Shown here piece after piece: positions 27,100-36,201 of a stretch of DNA of 64,000 nt. Origin of the DNA: Methylocella tundrae (lineage in GTDB: Bacteria; Pseudomonadota; Alphaproteobacteria; Rhizobiales; Beijerinckiaceae). Under the pieces are notes generated by a model. It saw only the letters and a program-made list of their open reading frames with translations, had not been told where the DNA came from and did not search any database. Numbering within the stretch: position 1 is the first letter of the stretch; every line of letters starts with the position of its first letter. Made by a program: the position numbers and the translations under genes. The stretch lies in NCBI RefSeq assembly GCF_901905185.1, contig NZ_CABFMQ020000001.1, positions 124,001 through 188,000 of the forward strand, in the 5' to 3' direction.

Positions 27100-29166
27100 T
27101 TACAACATGATGTCGCCGCCGGCATGAGAAAGCGCCGCGCCGCCGCTGGCGCGCCAGCATGGTTCGCTGTCGTAAGCGGGCGCGTCGGAAAACAGAGTAT
27201 AGCGAATGCCGACCATGCCGAGCAGCGCCGTGCGTCTGTGCCTGCTCGGCGGCGCTGACGCGATGGCGCGCAGGGCCTCGTCGATTTGCCGAAGCAGGGC
27301 GGGCGTCGAGGCCTCGCGCCCGGCGCGGAAATGTTGCGCCAAAGCGCCCAGTGTGGCGTCGACGAGGGTCGCGGCCTGCGCAGGCAGGCCATGCCGGGCA
27401 GCGCGCAGTTCGATAATGTTCAGGCCGACCCGCAATTCGGCAAGCACGTCGACGGCTGGAAGTCTTGTGCTCGGCGACGCCAGAAAGGGTGCGAGAAGCC
27501 CGAGCCGGTCGAGCATGAGCGCTGCGAATTGCGCGCGATCGCGCCTGCCGTGATGCGTCGCCGCCGCGGCCAGCGCCGCTCTGCTCGCGTTAAGCAAACG
27601 GCTGAGGCTCCATTCAGCTCCGGTCGCGCGGGCGAGCTGGAAGACAAGGGTCGGGAACCAGACGCCAATGAGAAGAGCGATCCCGGAATTGGCTACGGCG
27701 GCGAAATCAGCGCTGTAATTATCCTGCAGCGCCAGCAGCGTCGCGGTCCAGAGCGATAAAGCAAGGCTCGGGAAGGCGGTTTGCTGCCTCGTCGCGAGCA
27801 GGCCAAACAAGATGAAAGCCGGGCTTAGCGCAAGAACGAGAAGTTCGAAGTTCTGGATGCGCGGCAGGATGCCGAAAAGATAGACGATGGTCACGATCAC
27901 GGAGACCGCCGACCAGCGCGTGAAGGAGCGCATCAGGGGAACCGGATCATCCTGCGCGGCAAAGAGACAGCAGATGACCGCTGCGATCATGGCCGCCGTG
28001 CCGCCGTCCGGCCAGCTTGTCGCAATCCAGAACAGGCAGAGGCCGCCGATGCAGACGATGGCCGTTAAGGCCGCGAAGGCGGCGCCGGCGTTGTCTCGAT
28101 GGCGCGCCTCGACGACACCGGCCGGTGTCTGGAACGAAAGCGGCTCCCTGAGCTTCGCGGCGCCCGATTCGATCTGCCCCTGCAAAAGCCGGCAATCGCC
28201 GCGGATGTCCACGAGGTCTTTCAGCCGCAGCAGCAGGCTGCTCGTGATGATGTCGCGCGCGCTGGAGCGCGCATCGAGATGCCGGTCATGCGCGGCGATG
28301 AAAGCGTCCAAACGATCGGGGATCTCCGGTCCGATATCGGCCCCCTCGCGCAGCGCGGCGCGAATCTCGTCGATCAAGGGCTGCAGCCCGGGCGGCAGGG
28401 GCTGGCCGCTTAAGGCGCTCATCCTTTCGCCGAGAGAAGAAAGAATTGGCAGAAGCATCAACAGTCGCAGCCGCAGCATGCGCATGGCGCGCGCGGCGTA
28501 ACGCTGGACCGAGGTGTCGAAGGCGAGGTGAATGGATAGCGCGTCGAGCTGCGCCGCGTCGGCGGCGAGCCGCAGGCGGCGTCTGCGCAGAAGCTCGTCC
28601 TCCTTGCGCCCTTTGAGGGCGTCGCACCCCCAAAGATCGGCGTCCCCCAGCCAGGCCTGGAGACGTTCGGCGACGAGTGGGCCGACCGGACGGGGAAACA
28701 GCACGCCCGAAAAGATGCTGGCGCAGACGATCCCCAAAGTGATCTCCTCGACGCGCGCTATGGCGGTGTCGAAGATTCCCTCTGGCGCGTCGACGCTCGG
28801 AAAGCCGATCAGCGCCGCCGTGTAGCCCGCGAGCATGAAGACGTAGCCGCGTGGGGTCCGATCGAGGAGGGAGAAATAAAGACAGCAGGCAATCCAAAGC
28901 GAGATGGCAAGGCTCAATATCTCTGGCGAATTGGCTAGATTGGGCACGAGGGCTATGCTCATGCTGGCGCCGAGGATCGTGCCGCAAACCCGATAGAACG
29001 CCTTGGATCGCGTCGCGCCCGCCAGCGGCTGGGAGCATATATAGACGGTCGCGACCGCCCAATAGGGGCGCGGCAGCTGCAGCCAGAAGCACACATAAAG
29101 CGCGAGGGCGGCAGCTGCGAAGGTCTTGAGGGAAAACACCCAGTCGCGAAGGGAATAAACGCTCAT
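27100..29166 (-). CDS. FUSC family efflux pump (AaeB-like)
   Basis: A 688-residue inner membrane transporter of the fusaric acid resistance/aromatic acid exporter family. It has the duplicated layout of this family: an N-terminal membrane block (about 10-165, 'YWAVATVYICSQPLAG'), a soluble helical region (about 165-355) and a second membrane block (about 360-500), then a cytoplasmic C-terminal region. Partner proteins, a HlyD-type adaptor and a DUF1656 protein, are encoded on the same strand at 31343-32499. They are separated from it by a LysR gene and a repeat. The ATG at 29166 was chosen; a TTG at 29190 is also possible. Substrates are likely weak organic or aromatic acids, by family only. 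Confidence 0.87.
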   Translation of the reverse strand: MSVYSLRDWVFSLKTFAAAALALYVCFWLQLPRPYWAVATVYICSQPLAGATRSKAFYRVCGTILGASMSIALVPNLANSPEILSLAISLWIACCLYFSLLDRTPRGYVFMLAGYTAALIGFPSVDAPEGIFDTAIARVEEITLGIVCASIFSGVLFPRPVGPLVAERLQAWLGDADLWGCDALKGRKEDELLRRRRLRLAADAAQLDALSIHLAFDTSVQRYAARAMRMLRLRLLMLLPILSSLGERMSALSGQPLPPGLQPLIDEIRAALREGADIGPEIPDRLDAFIAAHDRHLDARSSARDIITSSLLLRLKDLVDIRGDCRLLQGQIESGAAKLREPLSFQTPAGVVEARHRDNAGAAFAALTAIVCIGGLCLFWIATSWPDGGTAAMIAAVICCLFAAQDDPVPLMRSFTRWSAVSVIVTIVYLFGILPRIQNFELLVLALSPAFILFGLLATRQQTAFPSLALSLWTATLLALQDNYSADFAAVANSGIALLIGVWFPTLVFQLARATGAEWSLSRLLNASRAALAAAATHHGRRDRAQFAALMLDRLGLLAPFLASPSTRLPAVDVLAELRVGLNIIELRAARHGLPAQAATLVDATLGALAQHFRAGREASTPALLRQIDEALRAIASAPPSRHRRTALLGMVGIRYTLFSDAPAYDSEPCWRASGGAALSHAGGDIML

Positions 29167-29374
29167 CGCTTCGCTCGACGATTCCTGCAAGTTGGCGTCC
29201 GAAGATCGGATGCATGGCGCGCCACAGCTTTGGACACGCTCTTTTCGGGGCCGCGCGGCGCAGGGCGTCCTCTGTCACGATGTCGCTACGGCGCGCCTTC
29301 GGCCGGTCTTGAAGTGGAATAAGGCTGCCGCCCCCGCGCCCTCTGACAAGGGCGCGCAGGCGAAACTCCTCGCC

Positions 29375-29584
29375 TCAGCGAAGCTGCGGTCCGCCGTGGC
29401 AACGCGCCTCGTCCTGCGATCCGTTCCGATCGCCCGTTTGCCGCCAGTTCTGCGCTTCGCGAACCTGCTCCTGAAACGTCGGGAGGGCGCAAGCATGGAC
29501 CGGGGCGGCTTGCTTTGCGGTGGCGACGTTAGCCGCAGCGGCGGCGAGCGCAAACACAGCTATGGAAAGTTTCCTAGCGTTCAT
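29375..29584 (-). CDS. Possible small exported peptide
   Basis: A 69-codon frame whose first 23 residues form a convincing signal peptide (Met-Asn-Ala-Arg-Lys, a hydrophobic alanine-rich core, then 'ATA'). The remaining 46 residues are polar, with one Cys near 32 and another near 62. A GGA lies about 8 nt before the ATG. The gene stands alone between the FUSC gene and the repeat-containing spacer. No family was recognised. It may be a short exported protein or a chance frame in GC-rich DNA; the signal peptide is the only support. Confidence 0.4.
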   Translation of the reverse strand: MNARKLSIAVFALAAAAANVATAKQAAPVHACALPTFQEQVREAQNWRQTGDRNGSQDEARCHGGPQLR

Positions 29585-30114
29585 TTTCGTTGTCCATATG
29601 GAGAAGGCGCCAAATACGCCAGCTACCTATCAGTGTATATGCGTTCTATTTCCTGATATACCATACTGAAAATAGCAATTCATAGTTTCACTGCGGCGAT
29701 CGAGCTGACAAAATTATTCGAAAGCTTGGCATAAATTCTTAACCTAGCAAAAAAATCAAAGCGTAATCTCATGCAGAAACGATTTTGATTCCAACATCTA
29801 ATAATGACGATTATTTTCCTTCACTGCCGTGTATTTTTGTTTCCTGACCTTGGCTGGATCTGATTTCCATCCAATCCGGACTATGCAGAATTGATGGCCG
29901 CAAGGCTTAGTCTTTGAAGTTGGCCAATGGTTCGGGCGCGCGCGGAAAGCGCGATCGCAGCGGATTTTTTCCCGGGATCTTCCAATATCGCGAGAGGTTT
30001 TCGTCCGGAGATCAGAGCTGACAGATAGCACCGAGTGGGCACTGCGATAATGAGCCGCCGTTGCATTTCATAATGCAGCGGCCGGCAATAATTCACCTTG
30101 CGTGAGTGACGCTG
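29585..30114. other. AT-rich intergenic stretch with no gene seen
   Basis: Between the possible small peptide and the first repeat copy, the sequence is markedly richer in A and T than its surroundings, especially about 29630-29830. The short frames here have no family pattern. The A/T content could reflect promoter DNA or an old insertion site. Nothing more can be assigned. Confidence 0.5.
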
Positions 30115-30226
30115 GAGCATATTCCGATCAGATCGGTTCGATCTGATCGGCAAGGATATGCTCAAGTTTTTGAATCTGGAGCGATTTCTGATCGATCGAA
30201 TGACTCCGTTCGATCGGAAAGCGCTC
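30115..30226 (+). repeat. Dispersed two-hairpin repeat, copy A
   Basis: A 112-bp element made of two imperfect palindromes. The first (30115-30163) runs from GAGCATATTCC to GATATGCTC around a GATC-rich core. The second (30179-30226) runs from GAGCGATTTCTGATCGATCG to a matching GGAAAGCGCTC end. They are joined by a 15-nt A/T-rich linker. Near-identical copies occur near 41923, 58684 and 63661. It lies just downstream of the LysR gene stop. Confidence 0.85.
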
Positions 30227-30257
30227 TGGCGCGCGAATGCCGCGCATCAGCGCAGGA

Positions 30258-31157
30258 TCAAAGCAGCTGGCGCGACGTCCCGCTGAGAAAATCAACAAAC
30301 ATCCGTATCTTTGGATCATTCGTGGCGCGGCGCGAGAAGATCAGCGAGGCTTGCAGATCGTCGGAGCTATGCCATTCGGGCAGGACGACTTTCAGCGTCC
30401 CATCATTGAGATGCGGCCTCACATAGAGTTCGGCCAGGATGGCGAAGCCTTCGCCGCGTAAAGCATGATTGAGCGCGACCGACGGTTCGTTGGAGGCTAT
30501 GCGCGGAACGAGCGTGACCTGCTTGTCCTCGCGCCCATTGTTGAACGTATAGGAGCTTCCCGATCCGTTCGGGTCGATATTGGCGGCGAGAAACACATGC
30601 TTCTCGAGGTCCTCGACCTTTTTGATGGGTTCGCTCGCCTTGAGATAGTCCGGCGAGGCGACGATCCGCCGTTCCCCATTCAGGAGATGGCGGACCACAT
30701 AAGCCGAGTTCTTCAGCGCGCCGATGCGAAGCGCGACGTCAAACCCATGTTCGATCAAATCCAGATGTTCGTTGTTCAGGGTTAACTGGATCTGAACGTC
30801 GGGACAGAGCTTTTGAAAGTCGGACAGCATCCGGTCGATGATGAGGCCGCCGAGTGCGTAAGGCGCGAGAACGCGCAAAACGCCGGACGGTTTGTTGGTG
30901 AGATTTTTCGCCGCGAGTTCGGCCTCGTCGATCAGCGTCAGGCCTTGCGAGGCGCGATCATACACCTCGCGCCCGGCGTCGGTGACGACAAGCCGGCGCG
31001 TCGTGCGGCGAAGAAGCGTCGCGCCGAGGCGATGTTCGAGGTCCTGCACCTTCCGGCTTGCCGTGGCCGGAGGGATGCCGAGCTGCCGGGCGGCGGCGAT
31101 GAAACTGCCGCGTTCGACGACGCGGACAAATGTAATAAGGTCATCAAGCTTTTGCAT
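30258..31157 (-). CDS. LysR family transcriptional regulator
   Basis: A 299-residue LysR-type regulator. The N-terminal winged helix-turn-helix is at about 1-60 ('FVRVVERGSFIAAARQLGIP', 'ASRKVQDLEHRLGATLLRRT'). The effector-binding domain fills about 90-295. The sequence is of the CrgA/DmlR type. It lies between the HlyD/DUF1656 genes and the FUSC pump gene, all on the minus strand, so it may regulate the efflux set, perhaps in response to an aromatic acid. That link is inferred from position only. About 185 bp separate it from the HlyD gene stop. Confidence 0.9.
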   Translation of the reverse strand: MQKLDDLITFVRVVERGSFIAAARQLGIPPATASRKVQDLEHRLGATLLRRTTRRLVVTDAGREVYDRASQGLTLIDEAELAAKNLTNKPSGVLRVLAPYALGGLIIDRMLSDFQKLCPDVQIQLTLNNEHLDLIEHGFDVALRIGALKNSAYVVRHLLNGERRIVASPDYLKASEPIKKVEDLEKHVFLAANIDPNGSGSSYTFNNGREDKQVTLVPRIASNEPSVALNHALRGEGFAILAELYVRPHLNDGTLKVVLPEWHSSDDLQASLIFSRRATNDPKIRMFVDFLSGTSRQLL

Positions 31158-31342
31158 TTTTATTGTAGCGTCTTTCAGTTTCCGCCTTCGGTTCGCTTTG
31201 CGATCGAGGGGCGGCTCGCGATCAGCCTATCTTACTTCGTCGTAAAAACACTCGATGGGGCGAGAGCTTGGCGGCCAGGGTTTGCGGAGCCTTCAGGCGG
31301 CATCCGATCTTGCGCTCCAGCCTCTATGGCGCGCCCTCATCA

Positions 31343-32293
31343 TCAAACGTCATTCTTGTTCCAAAAATGGCGCGGATTCAATCGACTGAGTAATTGCAGC
31401 GCGCTCGCCCACCGCGATGGCGGGGCGGCCGACTGAACGGCGACCGTCGCGGTGCGGCCGGGGAGCAGCCGGACGCTGTCCGGGACGGCGTTGAGCGTGA
31501 TGCGCACAGGCACGCGCTGAGCAAGCCTGACCCAGCTGAATGTCGGATTGACGTTGGCGACAAGGGTCGCCCCCGCGCTGCGCTCACGGTCCTCGATGGC
31601 GCCGGCGATGCTTTCGACATGCCCGGTCAAGGTCGTCCGCTCGCCCATGAGCTGGACGACGACCTCATCGCCGACGTGGATGCGCGGCAGCTTGGTCTCT
31701 TCGAAATAACCTTCAACATGCAGGCTGTCGCTATCGACCAGAGCAAAAACGCCCTTTCCCGCGGTGACGTAGACGCCGGGCCTCAGGTCGAAATTGGTGA
31801 TCGAGCCGTTCACCGAGGCGCGGACCTCGCTGCGTTCGAGATTGAGTTTGGCTACGTCGCGCTCCGCCCGCGCCTGCTTATAGGAAGCGTCGGCCAGCTG
31901 CTGCGTCGCCAGCACCTGTTCGTATTTCTGCTTCGACACGACATTGTCGCTCAGCTGGCTATAGCGCGCGAGATCGCTGTTCGCCTGGTCAAGCGTCGCG
32001 CGGCGGCCCTCGACCACCGCCTCCGCCTGCTGCAAAGCCAAAACAAATCGATCCCGGTCAATCTTGAACAGGACATCGCCTTTCTTGACGCTCTGATTGT
32101 CGCGCACGAGGACGTCGGTGACGAGGCCCGAGACGTCGGGAGCGACGGCGACGACGTCGGCGCGCACGCGTCCGTCGCGGGTCCAGGGGTCGTCGACATA
32201 ATATCCCCAGAGCTCCCAGCCTGCGAGGCCGGCGACAATGAGCATGATGGCGGTGACAGCGAAGCGGAGGAACAGGGAAAAAACACTCGTCAT
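31343..32293 (-). CDS. HlyD/EmrA-type membrane fusion protein (AaeA-like)
   Basis: A 316-residue periplasmic adaptor anchored by one N-terminal span (about 8-27). Two lipoyl-like half motifs flank a coiled-coil hairpin: 'VAPDVSGLVTDVLVRDNQSV' near 50 and 'VRASVNGSITNFDLRPGVYV' near 160. A beta-barrel region follows. It should bridge the inner membrane pump and an outer membrane channel. The start at 32293 has a 4-bp ATGA overlap with the DUF1656 gene. The usual third partner, a FUSC pump, is not adjacent but lies about 2.2 kb downstream on the same strand. Confidence 0.9.
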   Translation of the reverse strand: MTSVFSLFLRFAVTAIMLIVAGLAGWELWGYYVDDPWTRDGRVRADVVAVAPDVSGLVTDVLVRDNQSVKKGDVLFKIDRDRFVLALQQAEAVVEGRRATLDQANSDLARYSQLSDNVVSKQKYEQVLATQQLADASYKQARAERDVAKLNLERSEVRASVNGSITNFDLRPGVYVTAGKGVFALVDSDSLHVEGYFEETKLPRIHVGDEVVVQLMGERTTLTGHVESIAGAIEDRERSAGATLVANVNPTFSWVRLAQRVPVRITLNAVPDSVRLLPGRTATVAVQSAAPPSRWASALQLLSRLNPRHFWNKNDV

Positions 32294-32499
32294 GGCGCTA
32301 TGCCGGGTAAAATAAATACGACGCAGCCGAGGCTCGCGACAAAAAGGCTGAGGTCGAACAGCGGGGGGTGCCAGATTAATTTGTAAAAGCCGAGGGCCGC
32401 GAAAAGGCGGCGCAAAGAGGCGCTGAGCGCAAAGGCGCAGGCCATCCAAACGAGCAGGGCCGGGATGAAGACCCCGTAAACATCGATTTCCTGTGTCAT
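32290..32499 (-). CDS. DUF1656 small membrane protein (AaeX-like)
   Basis: A 69-residue membrane protein with two hydrophobic spans (about 8-29 and 47-66) and the DUF1656 pattern 'EIDVYGVFIPALLVWM' and 'YKLIWHPPLFDLSLFV'. Such proteins accompany HlyD adaptors and FUSC pumps in AaeXAB-type efflux sets; their own role is unclear. Translation is coupled to the adaptor gene by a 4-bp overlap. The 262 bp between it and the M48 protease gene should contain the operon promoter; no clear -35/-10 pair was identified. Confidence 0.88.
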   Translation of the reverse strand: MTQEIDVYGVFIPALLVWMACAFALSASLRRLFAALGFYKLIWHPPLFDLSLFVASLGCVVFILPGIAP

Positions 32500-32761
32500 G
32501 GAAAGATCGCCTTCAAAGCTCCAGCCGCCGCCGCGCCTTCGGGAAGATCACCTGTGCGGGCACAAAAGTCGGGCCGTGGCTCTTCGCAAATGCATTCGGG
32601 GATATGTCACGTCCCCGCCTTGAACGGTAGATGGACCGCCCTCGCCGCGCTGACTAGCAGCTTAAAAGCAAACTCATTATTGCGTTTGTGACAATAATAT
32701 AAAACGCCGCCTGGCGGGGCGGCAATAGCGAGCGGAGGGAAGATGCGCCCGAGGGATGCGC

Positions 32762-34075
32762 TCAGGCGGCTCTCAGCTGGGCCACGCGGAGCGGCGCCGG
32801 CGGATGCGAATAATAGAAAAGAGCGTAAAGCCGGTCCGGCGTCAGCGTCGCCAGATTATCGCGCGAGAGCCGCGTCAGCGCGCTGATCATGGCGTCTTTG
32901 CCGACCATCGTCCGCGCGAAATCATCGGCCTGAAATTCCGCGCGTCGCGACAACCAGTTGGTCAGCGGGGCTGCGAGGTGCAGAATCGGTCCCATCGCCG
33001 TCAGCACAATAATGAGGACGACGCCCGGATCATTCGGCAGGCCAAACTGGCTTGCAAGGCCCCCGGCGGAGAACGCCCAGTGCAGCACGAGGAAGATCAC
33101 AAACGTGAAGGCCGCGGATTGCGCCAGACGCTGACCGATATGCCCGAGTTTGAAGTGGCCGAGCTCATGCGCGAGAATTGAAAGGATCTCATCGTCTGTG
33201 TGCTTTTCAAGAAGCGTGTCGAAGAAGACGATGCGTTTGGCTTTGCCGAAGCCGGAAAAATAGGCGTTGCCGTGACTGGAGCGCTTGGAAGCGTCCATCA
33301 CGAAGAGCCCTTTCGATTCGAAGCCGCATCTGGCGAGCAGGGCCTCGATCCGGGTCTTTATCGGTCCGTCCGGCAATGGCTTGAATTGATTGAAGAGCGG
33401 CGCGATCCAAGTGGGATAGGCCACGCTCAGGCCGATGGTGATCAGCACCGAAGCGGCCCAGCCGGCAAGCCACCAGAAACGCGGCATAGCGGCGAGCAGC
33501 CAGAAAAGACCGTAGAGAAGCGGAACGGCGAAGATCAATTGCAGCGCGAGGCCCTTGATCCGGTCGAGCGCGAAGACGCCTGGCGTCGCTCGGTTGAAGC
33601 CGAATTTCGCCTCGAGCCAAAAAGTCCTGGCGATCGAGAAAGGAAGGCCGAGAACGGCGCCGACCGCGCCGATCGCGACAAGCAGGGCGACGCTGCGCGA
33701 AAGGCCGGGCGGCAAAATCCCGGCGATCAGCGCGGCCAGGGGCGCGAGCAGCGCCGTCAGCCAGAGCACGGCCATAATGGCGTCGAAGGCAGTCTGTATG
33801 GCTCCGAGGCGGATATTGGCCAATGTATAGTCCGCCGCCTTCTGATGCTCCTCGATCGTGACGACCGCCTTGAAGTCGCTTGGGACGGCCGCGCGGTTTG
33901 CGGCGATGCAGGCCGCCTGCCGCCATTTCAGATAGAGGTCGAGCGCGCCTGAAAGGACGATGGCGGCGATGATGGCGCAGGCGAGGAGGCTCAACGAGGC
34001 GGCTCCGAAAAGGGGCGGATGGCGGGCGGCCTCCGCGCGTTCGGCATAGGTGGGACATCTGGCGTTGTGCCGCAA
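32762..34075 (-). CDS. M48 family membrane metalloprotease (Ste24-like)
   Basis: A 437-residue zinc protease with several membrane spans and the motif 'LAHELGHFKLGH' (HExxH near residue 303). The downstream 'EFQADDFA' supplies the third zinc ligand. The overall arrangement, with an N-terminal 'AERAEAARHPPLFGAASLSL' region and a late catalytic motif, is that of CAAX prenyl protease/Ste24-like bacterial enzymes that act in membrane protein quality control. The frame opens with a TTG at 34075 and no ATG is available near the N-terminus, so the start is uncertain. The neighbour on the same strand is the irr gene, whose stop lies 43 bp upstream. Confidence 0.88.
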   Translation of the reverse strand: MRHNARCPTYAERAEAARHPPLFGAASLSLLACAIIAAIVLSGALDLYLKWRQAACIAANRAAVPSDFKAVVTIEEHQKAADYTLANIRLGAIQTAFDAIMAVLWLTALLAPLAALIAGILPPGLSRSVALLVAIGAVGAVLGLPFSIARTFWLEAKFGFNRATPGVFALDRIKGLALQLIFAVPLLYGLFWLLAAMPRFWWLAGWAASVLITIGLSVAYPTWIAPLFNQFKPLPDGPIKTRIEALLARCGFESKGLFVMDASKRSSHGNAYFSGFGKAKRIVFFDTLLEKHTDDEILSILAHELGHFKLGHIGQRLAQSAAFTFVIFLVLHWAFSAGGLASQFGLPNDPGVVLIIVLTAMGPILHLAAPLTNWLSRRAEFQADDFARTMVGKDAMISALTRLSRDNLATLTPDRLYALFYYSHPPAPLRVAQLRAA

Positions 34076-34118
34076 GCCCCGCCTGGCGGCGCTTCCGCCG
34101 GCTCCGCCGCGCGCGGCT

Positions 34119-34613
34119 TTAATCCGCGTCGAGGGGATCGATCTTGCGGCGGGCCGGCTGGTTCAAGCCCTTTGGCCGCAGTCTGACGACGATGTCGATC
34201 TTGGCGATCTCATACCCTTCGGGCGGCTCGACGCCGTCCGCAAGCTTCACGCAATCCGGCCCGATATCGCAAACCGCGCCGGTATCCTCGAAATAGAAAT
34301 GGGAATGGTCGCTCGTATTCGTATCAAAAACGGTCTTGCCGCCCTCAATCGCGAGGCTGCGGACGAGGCCGACCTGCGCGAAAAGATTAAGCACATTGTA
34401 GACAGTCGCGAGTGAGGCGGGCATACGCGCGGCCTGCGCCTCGGAGGCGAGCGCGTCGGCCGTCAAATGCCGGTCGCCCTTGCCGAACAGAAGCCTGGCG
34501 AGTCCGAGCCGTTGCCGGGTCGCGCGCAACCCATACCGTTCCAAGAGGGTGCGCCCCTGAAAGCCCGATGGGCCTCGAGTCCGGGAATAATCACTCCCCT
34601 GCGAACCAAACAT
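34119..34613 (-). CDS. irr: Fur-family regulator, Irr type
   Basis: About 164 residues. The Fur-type winged helix is seen in 'LLERYGLRATRQRLGLARLL' and 'PASLATVYNVLNLFAQVGLV'. The dimerisation region has 'FDTNTSDHSHFYFED' and ends 'IAKIDIVVRLRPKG', which fits alphaproteobacterial Irr rather than Fur or Zur. Irr represses or activates iron and haem genes according to haem status. The metal/haem-binding HHH motif of rhizobial Irr is HSH here. The start at 34613 gives the usual length; the frame runs back to 34691. A palindrome resembling an iron control element lies about 80 bp upstream. Confidence 0.8.
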   Translation of the reverse strand: MFGSQGSDYSRTRGPSGFQGRTLLERYGLRATRQRLGLARLLFGKGDRHLTADALASEAQAARMPASLATVYNVLNLFAQVGLVRSLAIEGGKTVFDTNTSDHSHFYFEDTGAVCDIGPDCVKLADGVEPPEGYEIAKIDIVVRLRPKGLNQPARRKIDPLDAD

Positions 34614-34692
34614 CACGCGCCACACTTTCCACAGCCCTTCTGTGACGTCAGTTAAATGAATTTTTGCGCGATAGACAATCAAAAAGCTCAAC

Positions 34693-34709
34693 CTTAGAGC
34701 ATTTCTAAT
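34693..34709. promoter_or_regulatory. Possible iron control element upstream of irr
   Basis: CTTAGAGCATTTCTAAT contains a 5-bp inverted repeat TTAGA-N5-TCTAA. It resembles the ICE boxes (TTTAGAA-N3-TTCTAAA type) bound by Irr in Rhizobiales. It lies about 80 bp upstream of the chosen irr start, which would allow autoregulation. The match is partial and was judged by eye. Confidence 0.4.
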
Positions 34710-34891
34710 TGAGTAATTCTAATTTTGATGTCTTGGCGCCGGCGCGCGCGCAGAATCGGCCGCGCGTCCAATACTCCGGCAGCGTTGGATCGGCTAATTT
34801 CGCTTTACGCCAAGCTCGTCTTTCCGGGCCGCCGGCGATCGCTCAATTCATGACGGGACCGGGGCCGCTGATCTTCAGCGAGTCGCCGCGC

Positions 34892-35335
34892 TTACGCTCG
34901 TTCGATCCGCTTTTGCTTGCGGATGTGTCCATCGAGTTCAATGTGAAGCTCAAACTCCTCACCCTTGGCGTCGCGGGCGCGCAGCTCGAAATGTTTCGGC
35001 TTGCGATGCGGTTCGCCGACGGCCGTAAAACCCGCGTCATCCGCGGCGCGCAGCGCGATATAAGGATCGGCGTGCTCATGATGGGGAGGATGTCCATCGG
35101 GATGATGGAGGACGATCGCCGCCTCGCCGTCGCGGGCGATCGAAAACACCTTGACCTCGGACGGTTTTTGTTCCCCGGCGATCTGCACCTTTTCGCCTTT
35201 TTGCAGTCGAAACTGCTCTGCGCCCCTGGGGCCGAGGTCGGCGAGAATATGTCCCTCCGGCGTCGCCAGCACGAACCGGTGCGCGAAGACGTCCGTGACG
35301 GAGCCGGAATAATTGACGGTGTGGCGAGGCGGCAT
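34892..35335 (-). CDS. Unknown protein with a histidine-rich loop
   Basis: A 147-residue soluble protein with no signal peptide. The start at 35335 has AAGGA at good spacing; the frame extends to 35371 without support. The N-terminal half looks beta-rich and OB-like ('TVNYSGSVTDVFAHRFVLAT', 'LQKGEKVQIAGEQ'). Residues 77-88 hold six histidines (77, 78, 82, 85, 86, 88), a likely metal-binding loop. The C-terminus is charged. No family was recognised. It lies between irr and msrA, all on the minus strand, so a link to metals or oxidative stress is possible but inferred from context. Confidence 0.7.
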   Translation of the reverse strand: MPPRHTVNYSGSVTDVFAHRFVLATPEGHILADLGPRGAEQFRLQKGEKVQIAGEQKPSEVKVFSIARDGEAAIVLHHPDGHPPHHEHADPYIALRAADDAGFTAVGEPHRKPKHFELRARDAKGEEFELHIELDGHIRKQKRIERA

Positions 35336-35417
35336 TTTGGAGTCCTTGAGGCTGGTCCCCTTGCGGGACACGGAGGGTCCGGCAACGGTTCAGAACGGCG
35401 ATTGTTCCAGGGGGCTT

Positions 35418-36176
35418 TCAGGAGTGGTTGGGCGTGTCCCCGACGAGCTTTGGCTTGGCGCGGTAGAAATTCGGAAAAAGCAGCTTCAGATTTTCGACCT
35501 TCGGCCTGTCGTTGATCATGATGTAGAGGCTGCCCGGATGCATCACGAAATAATCCTGGTGGTAGGATTCAGCGGGATAGAAGCCGCTCAGCGGCTCGAC
35601 ACGCGTCGTTATCGGCTGATTGAACGTTCCCGCGCGCTCGAGCTGTTCGATGTAGTTTTTCGCCAGCGCCATCTGCTTGTCGCCGGTGGTAAAAATTGCA
35701 GAACGATATTGCGTGCCCGAGTCCGGCCCCTGGCGGTCGCGTTGCGTCGGATCATGAACGACCGAGAAGAAGATGCGCAGCAAATCGCCCGCCCTCACCA
35801 CATGCGGGTCAAAAGTGATCTTCACCGATTCCGCGTGGCCGGTGCGCCCGGAGCTGACGGCTTCATAATGAGCCGTGTCCGGCGCGCCGCCGGCATATCC
35901 CGAAACGGCTGATTCAACCCCCTTCACATGCTGGTAGACCGCCTGCACGCCCCAGAAGCAGCCGCCTGAGACGACGATCGTCTGAGGCCCCGACACGTCG
36001 GCGCCGGACGTCGGATCCCCGGCGGGCGGCGGAACGAGCCTGCCCGCCCCGGCGGCGGCGGAGCCGAGCGGAAGCAATGCGGCGCACAAGACCAGAATGC
36101 CGCCGCCCGCGATCTGACGACGGTTGCAATGCGCGCCGCCGGGAGGCCCACGAAAAGGAAGATCGGACGCAGCCAT
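35418..36176 (-). CDS. msrA: Exported peptide-methionine (S)-S-oxide reductase MsrA
   Basis: A 252-residue MsrA with an N-terminal export segment (about 18-46, a hydrophobic core ending 'GSAAAGAG'). The catalytic motif is 'GGCFWGVQAVYQ' with Cys73, and 'GYAGG' and 'AESVKITFDP' follow. No other cysteine is present after Cys73, so the C-terminal resolving cysteines of many MsrA enzymes are absent. It should reduce S-methionine sulfoxide in periplasmic proteins. The start at 36176 has AAGGAG. It is 25 bp downstream of msrB on the same strand, so the pair is probably co-transcribed. Confidence 0.93.
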   Translation of the reverse strand: MAASDLPFRGPPGGAHCNRRQIAGGGILVLCAALLPLGSAAAGAGRLVPPPAGDPTSGADVSGPQTIVVSGGCFWGVQAVYQHVKGVESAVSGYAGGAPDTAHYEAVSSGRTGHAESVKITFDPHVVRAGDLLRIFFSVVHDPTQRDRQGPDSGTQYRSAIFTTGDKQMALAKNYIEQLERAGTFNQPITTRVEPLSGFYPAESYHQDYFVMHPGSLYIMINDRPKVENLKLLFPNFYRAKPKLVGDTPNHS

Positions 36177-36201
36177 TTCAGAACTCCTTTCGACGATTGG
36201 A

